From: Streblospio benedicti
Taxonomy: Eukaryota; Annelida; Polychaeta; Spionida; Spionidae
Reading direction: 5' to 3'
DNA length: 64,000 bases
Assembly: GCA_019095985.1 (NCBI GenBank)
Contig: CM032660.1
Span: 21,763,282 to 21,827,281 of the forward strand
The notes under the pieces: generated by a model
Told to the model about the DNA's origin: nothing
The model's database searches: none
Seen by the model: the letters and a program-made list of their open reading frames with translations, nothing else
Shown here: piece after piece, positions 12,022 to 23,800 of the stretch
Layout of the letters: each line of letters begins with the position of its first letter
How positions within the stretch are numbered: position 1 is the stretch's first letter
Program-made: the position numbers and the translations under genes

Positions 12022-15000
12022 GTTTGATTGGTCTTGGGATGATGATGCTACAGTTTTAAATTAAGACTGTGACTTATGTGCATTATACAGCATTATTATG
12101 TTATTCTAGAGGTAATTAACATACAGACAATTTGCACATTTAAAAACTACAAAACGTTATTGTAAGGCCTAAATTATGTCATTATGGCAACTCACGTATT
12201 GTACGCACAATGTCGCCACACCACTACATGTACATAGTCTTTTCAAATGAAGCTCAATTATTAAATATGTGGTTACATTATCGCATATCTGCATGACTTG
12301 TCATGGAATTATATCCCAATTATCATATTCAGCATGATTCCCCGAGCTGTCATGTTCTAGGTATTCAACAAATTTTAAACACCTCATAAGTTTTTAATAA
12401 GAAGAGAACTAATGGTGTTGTAGCGAGACTGATGAGCTGACTACATTGCCGTAAACTGTGCTTACGCCAAGACTGTGTCGTTACAGCATTAGTAGATAAT
12501 GATTGGTGTAAACATGCCCCGGAAATGAGTTTCATGTATCGATAATCAGATAATGTGCAGACCGTCATAAATGGCCATTTAGTCAGTGAACAGTAGATCA
12601 CTACCATATAGATCTGGTAGACTACCCTGGCATGATAGTAGTTGAATGAGCCGCAATCAAAACTCGTGACCTGGTTTCGTATTACCAATAGTATAAGATG
12701 CTTCTCTGAACATGCGTCTCGGAGTAAGGTCATAGCCACCTGAAGTGAATCAGATTTGAGCCAGTCATTTCTCCACTGCAGCTGAGATTATAATAGCAAG
12801 GCCAATCAGCAGCCAGCCACATGAATCAGCATCTAATTCGAGGCTGCAGGCGCCACGACAGGTTCCCTGATAAGTCTGTGCTTCAGATATCCAGGTCAAA
12901 TCAAGAACTACCCTCTTTGGTCAAATATTGCAGCCTTCATTGAAACACTGAAACGTGCAGGCGGATAGAGGCTCTTGTTGAAATGCTAATTTCAGATCAT
13001 GTAAGAGTCAAGCGACATATTCTTATGCACGTGCGCATACACAAGTCTTGCACTACCTTTAAAAACTGACTTGCATTTGAGTCTCCAATACACCGATAAT
13101 GCCACAGGCGTATTCCTCTGTACCGAATTGGTTGGGATGTGGGTCAGTCCATGTATCTTGTGTGCGGGGTCAGTGGGTGCGTGACAACATGGCCGTGAGA
13201 ACCACGTGCTGTGTTCCCAGGGGGAAATTGGTGAGGCAGTAATCCAATTAAATGCACTAGATTTACCGTGTGAAAGGGAGAACAGGTTGGTTGGTGGATA
13301 GTACATAGTCCAAGTGCATGGCGAATGCATGTTTTTTTCAGTGTGTAATGTGTCAATATTCTGCAAACGAAGGGGTCGAGGCCGAAATGCGTTCTGCATT
13401 ACGATAACCACATGAAATCTAACAAGTCTCACCCAATTGTACACCAGAAAAGACGTGTACAGCGTATGTCGGTAGTAACACGAGTAACTGTGAGTTGTGG
13501 CTGCTGTCGTGTGTGCACACCACTGGTGCACACACAATCATCAGGATACTATAGAACAACTATCAGTGAGAGATATGTGCAGTCTTGTTTGACCAGCTTG
13601 TGAGAATATAGTGTTATCACAGCCTGTGTTATTCTCGATATACCAATTACATGCAACACTCTCACCTCATGATAGACCACAGAGTCGTACTAGAGTCGGT
13701 TTGTAGAAAATGACATTTAATTGCAGAACATGACACATGTGTGCATGCAGTTCTGTTAAATGTTAAACACGTCCATCTCTACAAGGCACAATTATCATGA
13801 AGTTCTTGGAACGGGCTATTTCTGGTGTAGACCTGCCGCCCGGGGCTTCCATCATAAGAAATGCAGCATAAAAAACAGTTTCGTGAGCTGCCTATTTGGC
13901 AAATGGACGTAATGTTAAGTGTCTGGGATTCTTTACAACGATATGGTTAGCTACAAACCAACAATGTGACGTGCAACATACAAAAACATACAAGAAGAAA
14001 ATTGCTCGGTAAAAAATTATATGTGCAAGTCATCCTTCAACAGAAACACTTATTGGTCATGGATAACTGGATATTAAACAAACTATTGACATTTTTTGTA
14101 AGATAAATAAATCATATAGCATGAAGTTAGTGACATACATCCTGTAAGCAAATCTCATGTTGAGTGTAGAGCATGAACTCATTCCAACAAACCTATTTAT
14201 CAGAAAAATAAATGAAAGCGACCTAATAGCATTACGCCCTCGCCGACGATGAAACAAGGCAGGCAAGTAATGGACTATGGGCAGGGGCTCCTAACTGCCA
14301 TTTGCAGACGTCAGAGAACGTACACTTGAGATCATGAGCCATGAACTGTATGCACTTGGATTTTATTTGTTTGTTTGTGTGGGGGTTTTGTGTATTTTTT
14401 TTTTCTTTTATTGTTTTTGTTGGTTTTTTTACAGTGACAGTAACATGTGTTGACTCATATAAACTACATAGAACTACTATAATATTGAAACTCATGGCAC
14501 AAAGAGTCACGATCGATTATGGTCTAGTAAATTAGGGTTCGGTGTGGTCATACACTAAGAAAACCCTCGCCACTCCCATGTTAATACAAGAAGGACACAC
14601 AGTACATTAGGCTAGATTCTTGGAAGGGAAGACGCAAGCAAACACGATAATGCATTGTGAAGTAATCTCAAAGGACTCGTGTATTGACTAATGAGGATTG
14701 TCTACAAGCAGCAAGTAGGAAGGGTGGCAAACTAAATGTTGTGGCAGTGGAACTCAAACAAGGACACTTTCATTCCATGGAGACCATCCATATGTCAAAT
14801 ACACGTGTGTGATTTATTGGCACTGGGCATATTATTTGTTAACATAAACTAATAGATAATATTTTTCTCATACCACTCGGTATGGCTAGACTTTCCTTCA
14901 CTGCCAACCACTGTTCATCTAATCTCGCCTTCGTGTACATACATGTATGTACTCGTAGATGGGTTGTTGGTGTGCTATTTGTATAATAGGTGTATCAGTT

Positions 15001-18000
15001 GAAGACCTATCAGCAAACACACCAACCTTGGTCATAAATGCAGGTGCCAGTGGGTACAAAATAGCTACATACGCCAGTGCTAGCAGGCGGCTCTCTCTCA
15101 CACCAACGTGCATGTAGCATGCGCACTTCGGTAATCCTCGTGGACTCGAGCCACAGATTGTCCGTGTGAAGTTCGCGTGTACAAACGTACATAGTACTGT
15201 TTGTATTCCGAGTGCTGCTCGCTGTGACTATTCATTCACTCCTTGTTTGTGTTTGTCCAGTATTTTACTTTCGCGAATGCTCCGCCTATGACGGTCTTTT
15301 ACGAGTACAAACCATCGACTTTTTTACGTGCACGGTCTTTAGATATGTATGAATGAATATATATACATGTATTCATGTTTCTGGGCCGCTTTGTGCATGC
15401 ACCTACAGAAACTATTGGTGATCTGACAATTAATCTTGCTAGACCAGTGGTATGGTCACTTGAAATTGTCTTTTAATTCTCTTCAGTCAGTACAATCGAC
15501 AAACTTGTTCCAGAAATATTCAGTTTGCAAGATTGGTCACTTTAGTTGGAAGTGATCACCTCCAAGATTATCGCTTCTTTTTGGCGCATTGCATGATGCA
15601 TACAGAATAGATACAGTTGTTCATACCTCTTGGATTGTTTGGGCAACCCATCTCCATTACAGTCATGATATACCACCCTCGTCCACAAAGCTACGGCATA
15701 GTTACAATATTTCACTGTTACATTAGATGTGGGAAGCAATTGTGCAATAAGTGGGAAACAAAGGTAAAAGTAGATACTGAAAATGGAAGAGCGACTAAAA
15801 GTGCTCCGTGTCCTATGCGGCGGCACATCAGTTCGTACGATTAGGCAAGCAATAGCGATAATTACATTATCATTCTGCTCAGTTGCACTTCTTCTATATG
15901 TGAATATGGTGTGGGGTTCGTGTGGTATAATCAAACAAATTGTGTTTCTAATAACAGACCGCAAACCAGTGTAGACTGCAATCAAAAGAGGCGGAGGGTT
16001 TTCGGGTGTGAACTTCGTATCTGGAGTGTTCATATGTAGACATTTCAGGATTTTATTTTGCCATCAGATTCTGTCATTCAGTTAAAACATATATTATATC
16101 AAATCTCCTATTTGATAGATTTGATGAAGAGATTTTGTGAATAAATACGGTTGTGTTGCGTTTGCATGCTCTATCATCTCGAATATTATATAATTATCAT
16201 AACTCGTACAATAACTATATAATTCTTGTGAGAATATTTTCGCTGGTATAGTATATCACAATAATGAAGTCTCGTCTTACAGGTATCATGCCAATGGTCT
16301 GTCAATGTCACAATCAAATTTTAACATCTTTAGAAGACAGCACCATGACAAAGCAGAGACCTTTCAATGGAATCTAGACTGTCTTCTATGACACAGAAGA
16401 CCTATTCCATATGCATACAAGGCCGCCTGATGTATAAAATTAGGTCTGTGTGCTAACCTTCTCCCCGAGAGAACTGCCCGGAAGCATCCAATGCCACCCA
16501 TCTATAATTCATATGTAGATTGTAATAGCCCTCAGCTCTGCAGATGTCATACTGCCCATGGTCTGTCATTTATGGACCTGTGCATAGCCGAGGTAGCTCA
16601 GGTCGAATATTATCCTATATCTAACACTAACTTCACATTCTTGCAACTCATAAAGCACCATAATGACCACGGATATTGCACAGGCAGTACAATTTATGGA
16701 TGCATCTTAAACTTTCTCTCCCACATATCAGCTCATCAAGCACGCAGTTTGTACTGTGCAACACATTTATGAATGACAATTCTGAAATACTGAGCACACG
16801 TTTCATATGTTACTCTACAGTTACATGCATATATTTTGTCACACAATTGTTGTTATTAATAAGTAGGAGGGATGATAAAATAGGCTTATTTTAACAACAC
16901 ATACACAGTAATGATAAATGTTTTGCCCGCTTAATTCTAAGAGAGTCAACATCCATTGTAGCCCTATACCTTTAAAAATCTTTGAAATGCCATCACCAGT
17001 GACCGTCCACATGACAATATAGAGCAATACACAAACATTACCTTGTCAGAACCAGCCACGATCTACGAGGACGTCTTGTCACAGGGAGCGGGTTTTACAG
17101 CCCCATCAAATAGCACGCGTCTGTGGATAGAGACTCGTAAACGTGACGGGCAGACACCTCGTAAATCACGTCTGACATTGACCTGATGCGGGGGCGGATG
17201 GCTGCACATAACGCTTGTTTTACGGCCATAGATCTAGTTTGTTTGCTCAATTTATGTGCTTTATAGTGTGAGGGAAGTCGTTCGCGGTTTGGGTTTCATT
17301 GATTACTACTCGAATGCAGACGAGATGTGCTATTGGTGATGGTACTGATTATAGGAAAAACGTGAAATGTAGAGTTAGATTTTGGATGGGAAATCTTACC
17401 CTTGACACAAATTGTGTTCTGAATTATAGAAATTGTTCACACTTATCAACCATCATCGTGTCATCTACCATCTACTTTTAGGCATGTGTGTTGTTAGAAA
17501 AATCTATTTTTACATAACACGTACCACAATGTATGAAACAACAATGTACGCATATCATAGTTACGTGCTGAAGTGTAACAATAAACACTTGGGAAGTCTC
17601 CTGAAGAGTAGCAATCAAGGTAGCCTGCCAACAGTCTATCAGATGTAAGCGATTCTCATCTGGCTTGTTTACAAACACACATAAAGTAAGCATCTCACCC
17701 GTCATCACATCGAACACCATTCTTACACCCCAATGCTATAAAGGCACGGCCATTGCCAATCTTCTCAATCAAGCAATATTACAACCCTTCATCACAGCTA
17801 TGACGTCTGAAATAAACGTATGCACCGCTACCGACGCACAAACAGAAGTAGTATGCTACAGTGGTGAGGAAATCATTCCATCACCTTGCATTATGCAGTG
17901 TACAAGCTCTTTTCGTCACACACCCGCTATATCCAGTCCAAATATAGGCTACTTTAAATTGAGTGAGTGGGCATGTTTGCTTTTAACGGCAGCAATATGC

Positions 18001-18104
18001 GTTTCCTGTGAACCCTCTTACGCTTTCACCCTAACTATCTCATGCTAGTACGAAGTCTCGTTGAAACATGATACATGTTACATGTACATTTAGTTTCACG
18101 AAAT

Positions 18105-18190
18105 TTGCAGTGACGTAATGGCATGAGCTGTTGACGACACGGATGTGACGTCACGGTGTGCAGTGATCGCGTCACGGGTAAAGTGGGCTA
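18105..18190. promoter_or_regulatory. CRE-containing GC-richer patch
   Basis: A perfect TGACGTCA at 18146-18153 lies between half sites (gtgacgtaa at 18112, gcgtcacg at 18170). This could be an enhancer or alternative promoter of the gene starting at 20.3 kb. No transcription start can be shown. Confidence 0.3.
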
Positions 18191-18334
18191 ATCAAAAACT
18201 AAATATACACTGCCGGGCACGCCTTTTCATATGACTTTTACGAAGAGTGTGTTGATCTTTACTTACATCACATCGTCTGTATGATGTGCTGGCAATAGAT
18301 GAGGATATGTAATTGTTGAATATTCTTACATTAT

Positions 18335-18417
18335 ATTTCTTGTACTTTCCTTATAGACATTACCAGTAACAATTGGGGCCTAATATGAATTTAATATGAT
18401 GGGAAAGTACGAGAAAT
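18335..18417. mobile_element. Mini-MITE of about 83 bp with 17-bp terminal inverted repeats
   Basis: It begins atttcttgtactttcc and ends ggaaagtacgagaaat, which pair with one mismatch. The outer sequence is the same 17-mer found singly at 4331 and 12005. Non-coding. Confidence 0.55.
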
Positions 18418-19479
18418 TTTGATCGTCTGCTATTTGGAAAACTAATACCATTAGATAAATTCAACTCTATTTGCTCGAAACAAAGAATTATAAAATTGTA
18501 CACTGGATTATTCAGTTTAGATTTTTATATAAATTGTGGCAAAATAAAATTATTAGACTAAAACACAGTGGCTTCCATAAACCCCTGTGAAGATGGTCAC
18601 AACACTAGGCAAAAGCGTGCAGCCACTATATATACAAGAAGTACCTTGGGCAAAACTTGCTTTATACAAATTGTAACAATATTGTTTGCAACTGCTAACT
18701 GCTCCCTGATTCAAAGTCCCCAAAACAACACTAACAACCTGTAAGTCGATGCCAACAATGTTATTGCATGTGTACGTTTTGTCATAATTTACATGCAATA
18801 AAGGTGATGTCGGCTGCTGTAAAATGAACACACGTGTCTCGTGGTAGTGAACTGGGTTACTCTAACAGGTGTGCCATGATGAGCGGCAGGTGCCGGGAAC
18901 GTGTGTTATGATCTCAGTCACGGGGACTTTGTAGGTGCGGGAAGTTCATGGATCTGCTGTAGAACTATTTCCTGTTGATGTATTTGGGGTCAGAGAGCAT
19001 GTTGGGCAGATGAGTAGTGACGAGTTTCTGACTGTGTATAGGAACTGTTCGTGTTGCGCGGCTTTATGTCTCAGGTGGTCGGAAGTTCAGTCAAGTAGTG
19101 TATTCTTGTGTGCTTCTCTAAAGTTTCTTTACATAGTGATATTACTCTACTCTGTCTTTCTACACTCTTGCGGTATTTCTGAAAATGCTACGTTACGCTT
19201 CAGACGACATCTGATTAGGGTATTATTGATGTCCATGAATATTGCTAATCTACCTGTATCACATATAACATCCCCAGAAATCCTCGTACGCTTCGTGTAC
19301 ACTAACATCACAGAGATAACTCAATCATAGTATACCTTTCAAAGACTTCGTTTACACCTCGAATCACACGTCACACAAGAGGATGCATAAGACGATGTTG
19401 AAAATACAGTTGTTACAAATTACACTACAGTAATTGAATGAAGGCCTAGACATTGAAGTTACACTCAGCAGACAAGATA

Positions 19480-19680
19480 CCCCCCCCCCAAACCCCAACC
19501 CCGCCCCTGCATCAGTCACTACCCCGGCGCCAGTAGCCCCGGCTGTCAGTGACTGACACTTACCTCTCTATATTTACCGTCTGCTATTACAGCTTATTGC
19601 ATCAAGGGAAGGAGGCCGGGCCAATAAGGGGGCTATATCGGGAGTCGCAGAGAATAAAAAATGTGTGGCTGTCTCAATGA
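19480..19680 (+). promoter_or_regulatory. Candidate proximal promoter of the 240-residue gene
   Basis: A GC-rich patch holds a GC box (ccccgcccc), a CCAAT box inside gggccaataagg, and a TATA-like ctatatcggg. It lies 640-840 bp before the UTR exon at 20318. It also holds an imperfect palindrome whose outer arms are tcagtcact and agtgactga. It competes with the CpG-rich patch at 6.6 kb as the start of the gene. Confidence 0.3.
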
Positions 19681-20317
19681 GAATATTGTCCCTAAATGGG
19701 AATTTCTGATTTTGGAAACCATCTCTATTGTGGATGTTGCTCTAGGGTGTGATTGTTATGCTGTGGTGTGCTTTGTGAAATAAAGCAAGGTAGCAATTCT
19801 ATAAAACGAATATACATGTACTGTCACACTCATAAGCCCTATTTTGAGTGATATTGTTTTTCAATGTCACCAAAGGCGCGCCCGCCCCAATGGGTATTGT
19901 TGCAATAATACTTGTATAATATTAGGTGTGCCACCATGATAATATATATATAACAGGTTGCATAACATTTATTATTCTCGTGTCAATGACGTCACTAGTG
20001 CATTTTATATCCAAGCCATCAATAGTTTTGTATTGTAAAATAATGATTGTAGTGTTTACATGATACAAGTTGGGGTGTTGTGAATTATAAAAGACCAAAC
20101 TGCAACTGAAATCTAATTTTTTGCACCCATTGGCTATTAATTCTGTCATCCTTTTTGCTTGAAACAAAAGCTACAGCTCGAGAACTTCAGAGTATAGGAC
20201 ACCTCGTTTGAGTCCCAAATTGACACATTGACATTTGTGATAAAGAGTGCTGTGCCGCCATCGTGATGACATCATCATCCTCTGTCATCATTACACGTTT
20301 TTCTCTTCTCTTTGCAG

Positions 20318-20369
20318 CATTTCAAGTGACACCTGAGCCCTCATCGAGAACTCGCTGCCGATATTAAAG
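20318..20369 (+). other. Probable 5' UTR exon of the 240-residue gene
   Basis: It is bounded by a strong acceptor (ttctctttgcag) and a good donor (aaag|gtaaag), and holds no ATG. It is the nearest such exon upstream of the start-codon exon at 20863. Confidence 0.5.
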
Positions 20370-20869
20370 GTAAAGTCACAATTTTTGACATTTCTCTTCA
20401 CATTCTGGGTAGCATCTAATTTGATTTTATAAAAACGGCGTGTATGTTTAGCCTTTGTATCTAGTTAGTATGGTGTTATTGATTAATGATATGCCTATTT
20501 CACAGCAGGTGATAACAATTTTATGAAAACATTTAGTTGCTCGACAGCATACTGGCTCCTGAGTAGATGATGAACATATTAAATGATTCAATTCCCACTG
20601 TTCCTTTCAGTCATACTGCTCTTCCTAGTTGTTATATAAACCTGACATACTTTCTATTCTCTGAATATCAAGATAAAGTTCAACTCCCAAAATACTCCCA
20701 AAATATTCCATAGTAAATGTCATATTTTGGTTTGACAAATGAATTTGTATGAATATTATGTATATATAATTACAACATATAGGTTACAAAATCCCTGATT
20801 TGAAATGTGTAATGGGTTATGTTCCTCTGTTATTTCATGTATAACTCTGTCTTGTTTTTCAGATTTATA

Positions 20870-23800
20870 ATGGGCGGCAAAGGCAGCAAGGGTTCCCAGC
20901 TGCCTTCTCTGGAAGGTAAACCCGACACATTTCATTAATAATTAAAAACAGTCATACTGTTTCTACCACGTATAAAATAAAAGCTCAGTATAAACCACAA
21001 CCTCAATACTTAACTCTGCATCACCAATAGAATACAAATCACCCACCGTCTAATAAATTGAGTCACTTTATTCGTATCATGCAACAAAGGTGAATCAATG
21101 TAACATGCATTGTTACCAAAACGTAGATCCATCACTCTAATGACACAAACACATCCTTGGTGCTGTTACCTCAGACCTGAAGGCGGCGGGCATGTCGCGG
21201 GACGAGCTGCGCGCCTATCTGTCCACCCACGTGGGCCGCGAGCTGGCACCACCACCGGCCCCAACAGCCAAGAAGGCGTCCTCCTCCTGCTCGAGCCATG
21301 GCGGGGGCGGCGTGCCCGAGATCAGGGTCAACAACCAGCCCGTCAACAAGCCCTCCGGTGAGTGCGGGTGTGATAGGGGGAGGGGGTGTCAGGGTGGATG
21401 GAATGTTCTGGAACAGTAGAACATCTCTATTATGACATGAGTACGTGTGGGACTAACTTAAAGTGGTTTCAATGGATATGTGGTCTTTATAATTATAGAG
21501 GTTCTCATTGGAATCACTTTGATAGATTGGGACCGAGAATGGTGGTCCTATTGTAGAGGTGGTCTTAATTGGAGGTTTTACTGTACATTGGAAGCAGGTA
21601 GTGATGGTTAGTTATGGGACTGGTCGTTATACAGTTTTAGTGTACTGCGGTTTATATTTCTCTGCGCTGATGTTTTCAGGGGGGGGGGGGTGTTGGCTCA
21701 GGGAGGATGTTATACTGATATGAATATATTGAATCAGTGAATTTTAAAGCTGAATGTGAACGCGTGATTCTGTATGAATCACTAACTGGTTGGAAAGTGA
21801 GGCAGCCCGGTGAAGTGTCTGTGTTTGTTGTGTAAAGTGTCAGGGTTTGTGTGGGTTGGGCGGGTATGGAGGTAAATAACCTTGGTTTGAAAGATAATCT
21901 TATAGGTACACAATATTCAAGGGCACTCTAATCGTAGGACAAACCAGATCCACGGATGACAATCGAACTTGGCAAACAAAACCAGCTGCGTAGGAAGTCA
22001 GCGGGGAATTATGGAGAGTGAACCTTTGTCATGATGGAAAGCCTCATATCATATAACATCTATGTGTATGTTAGTCTGTAAAACAATGAACCGCTGTAAA
22101 AACATCATTATGCATATGCAGGTCCGGGGGGCGCAGGAGGAGCCCCGCCCCCCCCCCCCCCCCCCCACCCCCACCCCCTTTCCCACCAAAATACTTAATT
22201 TTTGTATGTTTTTTTATGAAATCCCCCCTTTTTCCTTAAGTGTGCCTCCCCCCCCCCTGTTTCCAAAAACCTGGATCTGCCTATGATTAAGCCTGTAAAC
22301 GTACACATTTGCACTTTGATTCCATGACATTGTACAGATACCAGCAACATAGTATACACAATATCTAGGACACTTATAAGCTATATGAATCTGGGTTAGA
22401 CAATGGCAGGTTGACAAATTGTCCTAGCCCACGGTGTGGCGTACAGCTTCCAGTCGCGATTGTTTTGTCTCATAAATATCTGAGGAGTCTGCTGTGCGCA
22501 TCGTAGTAGACTACATCGAGTAGTCTGTAATATAGGTTGCATAGACATTATAGGTTTGGAAGTAACTTGTTTTTAATGTCGTGAGAATAATGTTAAAGTC
22601 CCCAAAAAATCATATTCCGAAGTTACTGGTGAGAAACTGTTGCAAAGTTTGAGTGGCGTCTTGTGTATTAGAAGATTTCCTGTGGAAGAAAATCTTCTGG
22701 TCTAGCACATGAATTTGATGGATAACAATAGCAAAATATGACGCTTCGTTAGTCATTGTAGTCATCACTGACCAGTAATAGATGACCGCCGCCCTGGAGC
22801 TCATTAGCTTGGCCATTGGCATCACAGAATCCAGGTAATTTTATTTTGGCAATAGCAAAAATAGTCGTCTGTCTCATAGGGGAACCTGGCTTCTTGTCAC
22901 AGTCACGTGATCGATCACGTGATTAGATCACGTGCTGATGGTCAATAACAGTGATTTAGCAACCTGATTACACGATAGGGCCTAAAAGTTAAATGTGATT
23001 GTCAGTCTTCAGTGTAAATGCCGTCTTCGGATTGTCGCCGTGTAGAAGGTACTGTTAAGTTTCTCTAAACAAGTACAAGTCTAGCCCGTTCTGTAAACTC
23101 TCTGTACTTGTTTACGTGTAGTATGTCCACGATGCCTGTGAGTCCTTCCAGCGTCTCAATTATTTTGACATCTAAAGATGCTATTGACATTGTAAACATA
23201 TCACAAACATCTGGTCAGTGGTCTGTGTTGATAGAGGCCATGTTTTAGGAGGGTCCCTGGCATATAGCACCACAAGATCATAAACCGGTCAATTGACTGT
23301 GGCAGCCCTGAAAGCTTATGATTTATGCCATCACGCCTCATAGAGTTCTGACAGCTTGCTGGCTACTGTACTAATAACTCTGACAGTTCTTACACTTCTG
23401 CTGGCAGTGGCCTGCATCAGTACTGTTGGTCCATAAACTGGATCAATCTGTTAGAGAGAAACAATGTTTCAAAACAATACAACATTGACATTTTGTAATC
23501 CCACACACTTGTATAGTGAGCAAAAATTTTGACTTGATTAAATACATCTAGATTTCAACAAAATGATTCAATCTTAGTGAAATAGTTGCGTTTTGGATGC
23601 TTTAACTGAGCGATACAGCTACAATATCTGATGCATATTTTATCCAACTGACATTAAGTGTGTATACCTCCTCACGATGCTGGGGCCCATGATGCATAGC
23701 ACATATAAAATGTTTATCATTGAATGTCATAATATAATTAGGTGTGTGGGGATTTTTCAAGTTTCATTTTAGTACGGTGATAATCCCCTGGGGATCATCT

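Larger units (their letters stand above)
6870..19470. other. Long non-coding stretch, probably intron or intergenic
   Basis: No exon with convincing coding character. It contains the microsatellite at 8917-8977, a possible Tc1-like relic at 8460-8760, the 17-mer family at 12005 and 18335-18417, and a CRE-containing patch at 18105-18190. The open frames present are short and show no domain. Confidence 0.5.
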
